Positions 41,596 to 49,868 of a stretch of 64,000 nt of DNA are shown piece by piece; the first letter of the stretch is position 1, and each line of letters opens with the position of its first letter. The stretch is from Nibribacter koreensis (GTDB taxonomy: Bacteria; Bacteroidota; Bacteroidia; Cytophagales; Hymenobacteraceae). Where the stretch lies: the NCBI RefSeq assembly GCF_039541795.1, contig NZ_BAABGX010000002.1, forward strand, positions 186,001-250,000, given 5' to 3'. Under the pieces are notes generated by a model that worked only from the letters and a program-made list of their open reading frames with translations, did not search any database and was not told the DNA's origin. The position numbers were made by a program, and so were the translations under genes.

Positions 41596-41702
41596 GAAAT
41601 TAAGAGTTGTGGCAAAAAATGGAAGCTTTTTGACGCTATGCTCTTTGCAAACTACTCTTAAGCAGTCTATGGCAACCTTAACTTCTAACAGATTAATAAC
41701 AT

Positions 41703-41738
41703 AAAAACCATCTGGCATTGGAGTACCAGATGGTTTTT
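41703..41738 (-). terminator. adk: Terminator of adk
   Basis: AAAAACCATCTGG pairs with CCAGATGGTTTTT around a 10-base loop, with a T-run on the minus strand, 28 bases beyond the adk stop. Confidence 0.9.
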
Positions 41739-41765
41739 AGACAATAGGTTTATTTTAAAAGGAGG

Positions 41766-42347
41766 TTAAGCCACTTGGCACGCCTCTATAATTTCACAGC
41801 TCTTAGTAAAGATTTCTTCAATCTCGCCAATTCCGTCCACGGCGTAGAACTTGCCTTGCTGGGCGTAGTAGTCAGCTACCGGCGTGGTCTTGGTGTTGTA
41901 TTCCTGCACGCGTTTTCTGATTAAGGTCTCATCTGCGTCATCTGGTCTGCCAGAGGTCTTGCCTCTATTAAGAAGGCGCTTGGTCAGTTCCTCTTCGTCC
42001 ACCTGCAAAGCAATCATGCAGCTAATGCCCTGGTCATACTTCTGTAACAGTTGGTCCAATGCTTCGGCCTGAGGCACAGTGCGCGGGAAGCCGTCAAAGA
42101 TAAAACCGGCGGCAGAGCGGTTGTCGGCAATTTTGCTTTCAATCATGCCAATCACTACTTCATCTGGCACCAGCAGGCCCTCGTCCATAAGTTTCTTCGC
42201 CTGAAGACCCAATTGGGTACCCTGCGCGATTTCTGAGCGCAACAAATCACCTGTAGACAGGTGGATAAGCTGATACTTTTCAATCAGTTTCTGGCTTTGT
42301 GTGCCTTTGCCTGCACCTGGAGGACCAAATAGTACGATGTTCAGCAT
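41766..42347 (-). CDS. adk: Adenylate kinase, short form
   Basis: A 193-residue adenylate kinase: P-loop GPPGAGKGT, NMP-binding LSTGDLLR, GFPRT motif in DGFPRTVPQAEAL, and RLLNRGKTSGRPDD in place of a long lid. It interconverts ATP, ADP and AMP. The short lid without a zinc-binding insert is typical for Bacteroidota. It lies between hpt and obgE. Confidence 0.97.
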   Translation of the reverse strand: MLNIVLFGPPGAGKGTQSQKLIEKYQLIHLSTGDLLRSEIAQGTQLGLQAKKLMDEGLLVPDEVVIGMIESKIADNRSAAGFIFDGFPRTVPQAEALDQLLQKYDQGISCMIALQVDEEELTKRLLNRGKTSGRPDDADETLIRKRVQEYNTKTTPVADYYAQQGKFYAVDGIGEIEEIFTKSCEIIEACQVA

Positions 42348-42434
42348 GTGTTGATTGGTAGAGAAAGAGCAAAAATAAGAATTAAATCTTGCAAACCACA
42401 GGACTATAGGAAGAGTTCCTGGCAGAGGACTCGC

Positions 42435-42470
42435 GTTTTTGGTCTAATTTCTGGAAAACAGGTCAAAAAC
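42435..42470. repeat. Dispersed palindrome, copy 19, wobble-paired variant
   Basis: GTTTTTGGTCTAATTTCTG, then GAAAACAGGTCAAAAAC. GGTC faces GGTC, so the stem is maintained by two G-T/G-U pairs instead of G-C, which points to RNA folding. It is 15 bases beyond the hpt stop. Confidence 0.85.
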
Positions 42471-42485
42471 GAAAGGCTGTAGACG

Positions 42486-43022
42486 CTACATTACTTTATA
42501 GATGTCTCTAAGGTTACGTCCCAAGCCGTTGTAATCCAGTCCATAACCCACCACAAACTCACCGGGCACCGAGATGGCCGGATACTTGATGGAAAGGTTG
42601 TGCTCCAGACACTCTGGCTTGATGAGCATGGTGGCCACTTCTACAGAGGCCACACCCTTCTCCCGTAACTGTGGCAATAAACCGGCAATGGTGTTTCCGG
42701 TGTCCACAATATCCTCCACTATTACCACATGACGGCCTTCAATTTCCTGGTTCAAGCCCATGATTTCTTTGACCTTGCCCGTGCTTTTCATGTCTGCATA
42801 AGAAGAAAGCTTGATAAAGGAAATCTCACACGGTATGCTCATCTCCTTCATGAGGTCAGAGGCGAACATGAACGAACCGTTGAGCACCGCTAGGAACAAA
42901 GGCTGTTTGCACCGGTAGTCATGGCTTATTCGGGCGGCCACCACTTCTACGCTGTGCTGGATGCGGCGCTCTGGTATGTAAAGACTGAACTGTTTATCGT
43001 GGATGGTGATGGGTTGAAGCAT
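42486..43022 (-). CDS. hpt: Hypoxanthine phosphoribosyltransferase
   Basis: A 178-residue purine salvage enzyme from the ATG at 43020-43022; the frame is open to 43046 only by using a TTG. The PRPP-binding motif is VVIVEDIVDTGNT and the substrate segment is CEISFIKLSSYADM. It converts hypoxanthine or guanine to the nucleotide. Upstream, beyond a terminator, lies a relic of the pyrophosphatase gene tail. Confidence 0.95.
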   Translation of the reverse strand: MLQPITIHDKQFSLYIPERRIQHSVEVVAARISHDYRCKQPLFLAVLNGSFMFASDLMKEMSIPCEISFIKLSSYADMKSTGKVKEIMGLNQEIEGRHVVIVEDIVDTGNTIAGLLPQLREKGVASVEVATMLIKPECLEHNLSIKYPAISVPGEFVVGYGLDYNGLGRNLRDIYKVM

Positions 43023-43076
43023 TGCAGTAACGAAAGACGAATTCAAAAATGGGGAAAACCGCTTGAATATAAAAGC

Positions 43077-43107
43077 AAAAAGCCCTCTTCCGGAGAAAAG
43101 GGCTTTT
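43077..43107 (-). terminator. Terminator, duplicated copy next to hpt
   Basis: AAAAAGCCCT pairs with AGGGCTTTT; the same hairpin occurs after hppA at 44524-44554. Here it ends the hppA-tail relic. Confidence 0.88.
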
Positions 43108-43281
43108 GTATGGACTGTGAATGGCAGAGGCTTAGCCTTTTACAGGCATAGCGGGTGCTTTGTATTCAATTGTTTTCTCAGCATCTACCTTAGGCAATTG
43201 GCTCGTAGTTTCTGTGGTATCAATGCGGTTTTCTGGTGCTGGAGCGGAGGTGTCATGCGGGGCAATCACTAAATAAACGAT
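43077..43281 (-). pseudogene. hppA: Relic of the hppA 3' end (direct repeat of 44524-44740)
   Basis: About 205 bases align with the true hppA tail plus terminator. On the minus strand the frame ends IEYKAPAMPVKG and a stop, as in hppA. Over 48 aligned residues there are six amino-acid differences and one 12-base in-frame deletion (residues IAVR missing). Homology stops abruptly upstream. With the intact tail it flanks an AT-rich insert carrying a GT14 gene, which suggests insertion at the end of hppA. Confidence 0.85.
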
Positions 43282-43364
43282 ACGTATGAATTAAAATTAA
43301 ATACTATAAAATATTTAAAATATATTAAAGATACAACATCCTTAAGACACATCAAATACAACGA

Positions 43365-44252
43365 CTAGAATCCAGTATATTTTTTTAATTTATCTAATAG
43401 TTCCTGTCCAATCTTACCCTCAAACTTTCTAGCGAATAGCTTCTTACTTTTCATTAAATTATCAAAATCACTTAAATCTAAGTTAGCAGGACTATTACCA
43501 TTTCTAAATACCCAATCAATGTACCTTAAATTATCATTTACCACCCTATCCTTTAAAGGTGAATTAGCAATAATGGTTTGAAAGAATATTTCTTCAGCAC
43601 AGTGACTAAATTTAAAACGATTATAATACCATTTATTATTATTTAAATAATTAAGAATATAATTCACACATACACCAGAAAGTGACCACCAAGTTGACCC
43701 CCCGTATAATTGAGGAAATCCCAAAATAAAAGTCCTTTTATAATTAATTTTTTCTTGAAATTTTAATAAAAACGAATTTAAAGTTTTAAACATTTTTTTC
43801 TTAGGATTAAAATAATCATTAAAATGCATAAATTCAAGTCTATCAATTCCTCCATTGGGCCATTTCTCTGTTGGTAAATTTCTAAATTCAATAAATTCAC
43901 TATTGCCATTTTTTAAAAAATAATCCAATATATAACTAATTGGTTTAATAGGAAAATCTTGGCCTGTCAAACTATGATAAAAATCAAAATTAGAATAATT
44001 CCTACTTTCTTTTAACAAAGCAACAATTGCCTGCAAATGAGAGAAACCACCCCATTTCACATCAATTCTATCTTTTGCAAAGAACACATTATCTCTACCA
44101 CTCAACTTAGCTGAACAAGGATCATCCATAAAGGATTTACTCTTTCTGTCAACATGTATAAAAAACACTGAAGACTCAGAATTCAATGAATCGATTAATT
44201 GTAATAATTGACAAGGATTTTTATAAACAGTAATTAAAAACGCGTGTTTCAT
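43365..44252 (-). CDS. Core-2/I-branching-type beta-1,6-N-acetylglucosaminyltransferase (GT14)
   Basis: A 295-residue GT14 enzyme: HAFLITVYKNPCQLLQLID at the start, FIHVDRKS, VKWGGFSHLQAIVALL, YHSLTGQDFPIKP, GSTWWSLSGVCVNYIL and EEIFFQTIIANSPL. These are the conserved GT14 segments (SGQD-type motif and the WW and EE motifs). It likely adds a branching sugar to a surface glycan. It is far AT-richer than the genes on both sides and stands alone between the two copies of the hppA tail, which indicates horizontal acquisition. Confidence 0.88.
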   Translation of the reverse strand: MKHAFLITVYKNPCQLLQLIDSLNSESSVFFIHVDRKSKSFMDDPCSAKLSGRDNVFFAKDRIDVKWGGFSHLQAIVALLKESRNYSNFDFYHSLTGQDFPIKPISYILDYFLKNGNSEFIEFRNLPTEKWPNGGIDRLEFMHFNDYFNPKKKMFKTLNSFLLKFQEKINYKRTFILGFPQLYGGSTWWSLSGVCVNYILNYLNNNKWYYNRFKFSHCAEEIFFQTIIANSPLKDRVVNDNLRYIDWVFRNGNSPANLDLSDFDNLMKSKKLFARKFEGKIGQELLDKLKKYTGF

Positions 44253-44523
44253 ATAAATACAAATAATATTAAACTTTTAAAAATAAATTTGCATATCTAG
44301 AATGCAACAAACCATATACTAACTACCGCGCAGCAATTGATTAACGACAATAATAGTTAAAGAACAATTACTACCACTTAGATTTCATCTCGACAACAAA
44401 TCAATCGCAACAGATAGATTACACAAAATAAAACATCAAATTGCTTATTCACAACCCAATTCTTTTAGACAGAAAACATCATAATTAAAAACAATCAATG
44501 CATTATATCCAAAACCCAAAATT
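44253..44523. other. AT-rich gap upstream of the GT14 gene
   Basis: About 270 very AT-rich bases with no frame that looks like a gene. It belongs to the inserted segment between the two hppA tails and probably holds the GT14 promoter, but none could be pinpointed. The hppA terminator begins at its end. Confidence 0.5.
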
Positions 44524-44554
44524 AAAAAGCCCTCTTCCGGAGAAAAGGGCTTTT
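44524..44554 (-). terminator. hppA: Terminator of hppA
   Basis: AAAAAGCCCT and AGGGCTTTT form a stem with a T-run on the minus strand, 25 bases beyond the hppA stop. An almost identical hairpin is at 43077-43107. Confidence 0.9.
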
Positions 44555-44578
44555 GTGTGGACTATGACCGGCAGGGGC

Positions 44579-46825
44579 TTAGCCCTTTACCGGAGTAGCT
44601 GGCGCTTTATATTCAATTGTCTTCTCAGCTTCAACTTTTGGCAGTTGGCCTGTAGTCTCAGTAGCGTCTATGCGGTTCTCAGGTGCCGGAGCGGCGGTGT
44701 CACGCACGGCAATGTGTGGGGCAATCACTAAAGAAACGATGGACATTAACTTAATCAAGATGTTCATGGACGGGCCAGAGGTGTCTTTGAAAGGGTCACC
44801 TACGGTGTCACCGGTCACAGACGCCTTGTGCGGGTCTGAGCCTTTGTATTCCATCACGCCGTTAATCATCACGCCTTTCTCAAATGACTTCTTGGCATTA
44901 TCCCAAGCACCACCAGCATTTGACTGGAACAAAGCCATCAGAACGCCAGAAACGGTTACACCGGCTAGAACGCCTCCTAAAATCTCGGCGCTGGATACCT
45001 CTTCAAACACGCCACGAAATCCAAAACCTATGATTAAAGGCACGATAAGCGCGATAGCACCTGGCAACATCATCTCGCGGAGGGCCGCTTGGGTAGAGAT
45101 GGCTACGCATTTGTCATATTCGGGTTTGCCCGTTCCTTCCATAATGCCCGGAATCTCTCTGAACTGACGACGCACTTCCTGCACCATGGCCATGGCCGCT
45201 CTACCTACCGCGCTTATGGCTAAGGCGGAGAAAACAAACGGAATCATGCCGCCTATGAACAACCCAGCCAACACAGGTGCTTTGTATAAGTCAATGGAAC
45301 TGATGCCTGAGATACCTACGAATGCGGCAAATAAAGCCAGAGAGGTCAATGCCGCAGAGGCAATCGCAAATCCTTTACCTGTGGCGGCAGTAGTATTTCC
45401 TACGGCATCCAGAATATCAGTGCGCTCACGTACTTCTTTGGGCAGTTCACTCATCTCTGCAATACCACCAGCGTTATCCGCTATTGGTCCGAAGGCGTCA
45501 ATTGCCAACTGCATGGCGGTAGTAGCCATCATGCCCGCCGCCGCAATCGCCACTCCGTAGATACCAGCCACGGCATACGAGAACACAATACCAGCGGCCA
45601 ACACGATAATCGGCATGCAGGTACTCATCATCCCCACGCTAAGCCCAGCAATAATGTTAGTTGCCGCACCCGTAGAAGACTGTTGCACGATGGAGTTCAC
45701 CGGCTTGCGGCCCATAGCCGTGTAGTATTCAGTGATAAGGGAAATAAGCGTTCCTACAATCAGACCGATGATGATGGCATAGAACACGTCCATAGAGGTG
45801 AACTCAAATCTGCGCAGGCTCAAGCGTTCTGGCAACATCCAATCCACTATAAAATAAGAGGCAATAGCGGTCAAGAGCACGGAAGACCAGTTACCCATAT
45901 TGAGGGCCGCCTGCACGTTTCCGCCTTCCTTCACGCGCACGAACAAAGTGCCAATCATGGAGAAGATAATGCCAAGACCAGCAATGAGCATAGGAAGGAT
46001 GATGGGAGACAATCCTCCGAAGTTGTCTGTCACGGTAATCTCACGGCCCAGCACCATGGTCGCCAAGATGGTAGCCACATAAGACCCGAACAAATCGGCG
46101 CCCATACCGGCCACGTCACCTACGTTATCACCCACGTTGTCGGCGATGGTAGCAGGATTTCTAGGGTCATCCTCTGGGATGCCGGCTTCTACCTTACCTA
46201 CAAGATCCGCCCCCACATCGGCGGCTTTAGTATAGATACCACCACCCACACGGGCAAAGAGGGCAATGCTTTCGGCACCCAATGAGAAGCCAGTCAACAC
46301 CTCTAAGGCGCGTTCCATTTCCTCACTGCTAGCGCTGGCGCCATGCTGTTGTACGAAGTAATAATAGAAGGCAATGAACAGTGAGCCTAAGCCTAGAACG
46401 GCTAAGCCTGCAACGCCCATGCCCATCACGGCACCGCCGGTGAAGGAAACGTCTAACGCTTTGGAAAGGCTAGTACGGGCCGCCTGTGCGGTACGCACGT
46501 TGGCTTTGGTGGCAATACGCATGCCTATGAATCCGGCCAAGGCTGAGAACACAGCCCCGATGATGAAGGCCAATACAATAAGCGGAGAAGATTTTTCGCC
46601 CACATAGCCCAAGTAAAAGAGGAAGAGTGAGGCGATGATGACAAAATAGGTAAGGACTTTGTATTCGGCCTTGAGGAAGGCCATGGCACCCTCTGCAATG
46701 TAGCGGGCAATGGTGCTCATGTGCTCATTGCCGGCGTCCTGCTTGCTCACCCAAGCCGATTTGACGGCGGTGTACAAAAGTGCCAGCAGGCCAAAAGCGG
46801 GAATCGCGTAAAGAATGGTCTGCAT
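44579..46825 (-). CDS. hppA: Membrane-bound pyrophosphatase, K+-dependent type
   Basis: A 748-residue multi-spanning ion-pumping pyrophosphatase. The substrate site shows DVGADLVGKVE and DNVGDNVGDVAGMGADLFG. GNTTAATGKG carries Ala rather than Lys at the K+-dependence position, which marks the K+-dependent class (Na+ or H+ pumping). It couples pyrophosphate hydrolysis to cation export. A short C-terminal tail rich in Ala, Pro, Glu and Thr (DTAAPAPENRIDATE) follows the last helix; it is this tail that is duplicated at 43077-43281. Confidence 0.96.
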   Translation of the reverse strand: MQTILYAIPAFGLLALLYTAVKSAWVSKQDAGNEHMSTIARYIAEGAMAFLKAEYKVLTYFVIIASLFLFYLGYVGEKSSPLIVLAFIIGAVFSALAGFIGMRIATKANVRTAQAARTSLSKALDVSFTGGAVMGMGVAGLAVLGLGSLFIAFYYYFVQQHGASASSEEMERALEVLTGFSLGAESIALFARVGGGIYTKAADVGADLVGKVEAGIPEDDPRNPATIADNVGDNVGDVAGMGADLFGSYVATILATMVLGREITVTDNFGGLSPIILPMLIAGLGIIFSMIGTLFVRVKEGGNVQAALNMGNWSSVLLTAIASYFIVDWMLPERLSLRRFEFTSMDVFYAIIIGLIVGTLISLITEYYTAMGRKPVNSIVQQSSTGAATNIIAGLSVGMMSTCMPIIVLAAGIVFSYAVAGIYGVAIAAAGMMATTAMQLAIDAFGPIADNAGGIAEMSELPKEVRERTDILDAVGNTTAATGKGFAIASAALTSLALFAAFVGISGISSIDLYKAPVLAGLFIGGMIPFVFSALAISAVGRAAMAMVQEVRRQFREIPGIMEGTGKPEYDKCVAISTQAALREMMLPGAIALIVPLIIGFGFRGVFEEVSSAEILGGVLAGVTVSGVLMALFQSNAGGAWDNAKKSFEKGVMINGVMEYKGSDPHKASVTGDTVGDPFKDTSGPSMNILIKLMSIVSLVIAPHIAVRDTAAPAPENRIDATETTGQLPKVEAEKTIEYKAPATPVKG

Positions 46826-47111
46826 AGAGAATTGGTTGGTTGGTTTTGTTAGTAAAAGGTAATGGTAAGCGTACGCGTAAAAGGCCTCACCCCCAGCCCC
46901 TTTCCCGTTGAGAGGGGAGCCTGCTAGAGGATTGCGTTTATTTTTTAAAAACAGCCTAAATAGCTGTATATTTTTTACCTAAATTTTACACTAACATTTC
47001 TCTCTACCTCTATCCAATCACGCCGCTAGCGCACTTTTTAAAGAGCTCTAATGAAGATCTCCTGAATTATGACCAGTATAATAAATTATAAAATTGACTC
47101 TAACTTATTGT

Positions 47112-47230
47112 GTCACTTGAAAGACTCTCGGTGGCGAACAGCATAGGCTATCATTAACCGCTTTACTAGCTTGACCGCCGGCCCGAAACGAGTCCGGGAT
47201 GTCGCGCTTTTGCCACACTTTCAGGATGAC
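47112..47230. mobile_element. Diverged MITE-like segment
   Basis: The right end (complement GTCATCCTGAAAG) matches the MITE-like ends exactly over 13 bases; the left end GTCACTTGAAAGACTC is a weaker match and is followed by GGTGGCGAACAGCATAGGC, which resembles the subterminal part of element 2. About 119 bp, no coding capacity. Confidence 0.45.
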
Positions 47231-47263
47231 AGCGAAGGGCTATGCCATTAGACTAACCACCAC

Positions 47264-47294
47264 ATTTCTAATTCTTAATTTCTAATTTTTAATT
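47264..47294. repeat. AT-rich repeat, inverted copy of 41577-41595
   Basis: On the minus strand it reads AATTAAAAATTAGAAATTA and continues AGAATTAGAAAT. The shared 19 bases are identical to the stretch between obgE and adk. Confidence 0.5.
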
Positions 47295-47376
47295 GCGCGA
47301 AGCCTTTCGCGCTATACTGCAAGCTAAGGTTTCTCCACTAAAAAACAAATATTCCCTATACTCTATGCACATATAG

Positions 47377-48291
47377 TTATAGTTTCTGCATCAGGACCTT
47401 ATACAAATCAACCATGGCTTGAATGTCTCGTTTGTGGACTATCTCATTGGGCGAATGCACATGGTCTTCTGGGGCGCCAATGAAACACCAGTCCCAGGGA
47501 ATGTCCCCGCGTTGTAATTCCTTACCGTCTGAGCCACCAGCATCCTCTACCTCCACTTGAAAGGGAATATGCGCTTCCTTGGCTATCTGGATAATCTTTT
47601 GGACATAACTTCGGCGTGGAATTAGTGAATCCCGTAGGGAAATGGCCACTCCGCCCCCAGCCTGCACCCCTTCAGTTACCCACGTGATGTCTGAGACCAA
47701 GGCTTGCGTCACGCCAAACTGCTCATGAATGTATTTAGCCAAGTAGCCCACAGAGCCACCGCCCGTCTCCTCCCAGCACCCGAAGGCCAATATGCCATGT
47801 TCCAGCGTCTCCGCTACTTGCAAGGCATTCCATACTCCTAATCGGTTGTCTAGGTAGCATGACTGGACTGACTCTTCAGTTTCCCGGAAATCGCATTTAA
47901 ACACTAGCTCGGTGCCTCGGTCTATCTCCCGCTCAAAGTCGTAGGTAAGTTGGTGCTCTTCTTCGTCCACTCTAAGTGTGCACTCTATTTTTCCCTGGTT
48001 GTCTTCACCTACCAAAATAAACCCGTCCTCGGCCACCGGACCGCCAATCCTAACTAACTGCTTCCCGTACCTTACCATGAATCCAATAGAATCCATATGC
48101 GCGAAGATGACCGTGCGCGGTTGCCCAAACACTAACAGCAAGCAGTCCTGAAAACCTTTCCCGTGAATGAGCTCAGGTTGCACCTTCCATCGTTTTTGGT
48201 TCTCTTGCACATAGCGCAGCAAGAATTCCTTCATTTGCACTTCATTCCCCGAGGGCGCATGTATCTGGCAGAGCTGATTGAGTAGCTTCAT
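47377..48291 (-). CDS. M42/M20-type metallopeptidase (glutamyl aminopeptidase-like)
   Basis: A 304-residue cytoplasmic peptidase-like protein. Metal-binding and catalytic residues appear as IFAHMDSIGF, CYLDNRLG, CWEETGGGSVGY and SDITWV, and near the end DHVHSPNEIVHKRD. The pattern matches M42 aminopeptidases (tetrahedral TET type) although it is shorter than the usual 340-360 residues. It probably trims small peptides. It is divergent from the TPR gene at 48588. Confidence 0.85.
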   Translation of the reverse strand: MKLLNQLCQIHAPSGNEVQMKEFLLRYVQENQKRWKVQPELIHGKGFQDCLLLVFGQPRTVIFAHMDSIGFMVRYGKQLVRIGGPVAEDGFILVGEDNQGKIECTLRVDEEEHQLTYDFEREIDRGTELVFKCDFRETEESVQSCYLDNRLGVWNALQVAETLEHGILAFGCWEETGGGSVGYLAKYIHEQFGVTQALVSDITWVTEGVQAGGGVAISLRDSLIPRRSYVQKIIQIAKEAHIPFQVEVEDAGGSDGKELQRGDIPWDWCFIGAPEDHVHSPNEIVHKRDIQAMVDLYKVLMQKL

Positions 48292-48422
48292 ATGGTTATT
48301 AATTATTTTGTTAAAGGTAAAAGCTTAATTAAAAAAGGAACGAAACAGTTATTAGAAGAATGTAATGTCCCTAAACTAACCAGGATAATTGCATTTAATG
48401 AAGCATCGTAACAGCAAGCCAC

Positions 48423-48458
48423 GTTTTTAGCCTACTTTTGCCAAAGCAAGCCAAAAAC
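48423..48458. repeat. Dispersed palindrome, copy 20
   Basis: GTTTTTAGCCTACTTTTGCC, then AAAGCAAGCCAAAAAC, a partly decayed stem. It lies between divergent genes. Confidence 0.78.
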
Positions 48459-48560
48459 ATTCTAGCCAAGACATCGGTATGAAACCTAGTTTGGCGTGTA
48501 CTTGTTGTGGGAGCGCATACGTTTTATCCTAAACCCTTTACACTGGCAGGTCAACCAACC

Positions 48561-48595
48561 GTTTTTGGCCTGTTTTTGAGAAATTGAATGAAAAA
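48561..48595. repeat. Dispersed palindrome, half copy 21
   Basis: The left arm GTTTTTGGCCTGTTTTTGAG is intact but the right arm (AATTGAATGAAAAAG) no longer pairs and includes the ATG at 48588. It looks like a copy whose second half was lost or replaced by the start of the TPR gene. Confidence 0.6.
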
Positions 48596-49868
48596 GATAT
48601 TTTTCTTCCTACTGCTATTCTTCTGCATTTCAACAGCATTTGCGCAAGTTCAGGACACCACTAAGCAACAGCAGATTGACCAGCAGCTTTTGGACTCTTT
48701 GAAGCGCTCCATCATTCTGGACTCTGTAGAAGTGCTTCCGCAAGCCTTAAACATTAAGGGGTGGCTCTTGCTCAATGAGGATATTAAAATTGAGCTAGGC
48801 GGCGCGGTAGACAACATGTACAACTTCAAGTTTGAGACCGCTGAAAAGCAGTTCAAGTCCTTGAGACGTCGGTACCCTAAGCACCCTATGCCCTATTTCC
48901 TGCTAGGCCTGAGCAACTGGTGGAAAATGGTACCCTCCAACATTAGAGACACCCGCTATGACGCCACTTTCATGGCGTACATGGATACTACTATCACTTA
49001 CGCAGAAAACCACTACGACGCAGATAAGAATAACTTAGAAGCGGCTTTCTTCCTGTCGGCGGCCAATGGTTTTGGTGCGCGCCTACAAGCAGAACGCAAG
49101 AACTGGCGCAAGGCGGCGATTATGAGTAACCGCGCTCTGGATTATCTGCAGAAAAGTAGAAAAGCCAACGGCTTAAGTGACGAGTTCCTATTTGGCGAAG
49201 GCTTGTTCAATTACTACGCTGTTTGGATTAAGGAGAATTACAAGCTTTTGCGACCCGTGCTTTTGTTCTTCCCGAACGGAAATAAATCACTAGGCTTGCG
49301 CCAGTTACAACAAGTAGCCTTCAATGGTTTCTACACTGGCACTGAGTCCAAATTCTTCTTGATGAAGATTTATGCCAATGACGCCAAAAATGACGCCGCT
49401 GCCATGTCCCTTGCACAGTACCTAGCAGCTACTTATCCTGACAACCCCTACTTCCAGAGGTTTTTCGCGCGCATGGCGTTTACCCAAGGCAACTTCCCGG
49501 CAGTAGAATCCACCTCCTTGGCCATTTTAAACAAGGTAAGAAAGAAAACATTTGGCTATGAATCTATCAGTGGACGATACGCCAGTTTTTATTTAGGTTA
49601 TATTTATCAGAACAAATACAAAGACTTCACTGCGGCCAAGGACTATTACAACCAATGCATTAGCTTTGCCGAACAGAGCGGAGAACAGGAGTCTGGGTAT
49701 TACATTGCTTCTTTTGTGAATTTGGCCAGAATGAGTGACAAGGAGAAAAATGTGAAGCAAGCAAAAGCCTATTATGAGACGGTGCTAAAGCTGGCTGATT
49801 CTAAGTCAGATTCTGAGAAAGAAGCTAAGGCGTATATAAGGAAGAATAGGAAAGTAAAATGGAATTAA
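48588..49868 (+). CDS. TPR-repeat exported protein
   Basis: A 426-residue protein with a signal peptide (KKIFFFLLLFFCISTAFAQ) and helical tetratricopeptide-like repeats (FKFETAEKQFKSLRRRYPKH, PYFLLGLSNWW, DFTAAKDYYNQCISFAEQSG, KQAKAYYETVLKLAD). TPR proteins mediate protein-protein contacts; this one should act in the periplasm. It has host-like base composition and overlaps the start of the AT-rich membrane protein gene by ten bases, marking the boundary of the second polysaccharide region. Confidence 0.85.
   Translation: MKKIFFFLLLFFCISTAFAQVQDTTKQQQIDQQLLDSLKRSIILDSVEVLPQALNIKGWLLLNEDIKIELGGAVDNMYNFKFETAEKQFKSLRRRYPKHPMPYFLLGLSNWWKMVPSNIRDTRYDATFMAYMDTTITYAENHYDADKNNLEAAFFLSAANGFGARLQAERKNWRKAAIMSNRALDYLQKSRKANGLSDEFLFGEGLFNYYAVWIKENYKLLRPVLLFFPNGNKSLGLRQLQQVAFNGFYTGTESKFFLMKIYANDAKNDAAAMSLAQYLAATYPDNPYFQRFFARMAFTQGNFPAVESTSLAILNKVRKKTFGYESISGRYASFYLGYIYQNKYKDFTAAKDYYNQCISFAEQSGEQESGYYIASFVNLARMSDKEKNVKQAKAYYETVLKLADSKSDSEKEAKAYIRKNRKVKWN

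Larger units (their letters stand above)
46826..47376. other. Repeat-rich intergenic gap upstream of hppA
   Basis: No gene found. It contains an imperfect C-rich/G-rich pair (CCCCCAGCCCCTTTCCC, then GAGAGGGGAGC at 46888-46922), AT-rich DNA, a diverged MITE-like segment at 47112-47230 and the AT-rich repeat at 47264-47294. The hppA promoter probably lies near 46850-46870; TACCTTTT on the minus strand resembles a -7 element but lacks the final G. Confidence 0.55.

Noticed and set aside
43023..43046. Longer hpt using TTG
   Set aside because: An ATG eight codons later gives the normal Hpt N-terminus.
45683..46285. Plus-strand frame of 200 codons opposite hppA
   Set aside because: Shadow of the well-conserved pyrophosphatase gene on the other strand; no start or domain support.
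46888..46922. C-rich/G-rich pair upstream of hppA as a terminator
   Set aside because: Pairing is imperfect and no T-run follows; there is no gene ending there. More likely a relic of a common dispersed repeat.
11291..48595. The repeated palindromes as a CRISPR array
   Set aside because: They are single copies spread over 37 kb with different spacings and no cas genes.
11291..48595. The palindromes as ordinary Rho-independent terminators only
   Set aside because: T-rich arms lie at the outer ends of the stem, so the stem is followed by As; copies also occur between divergent genes and before start codons.
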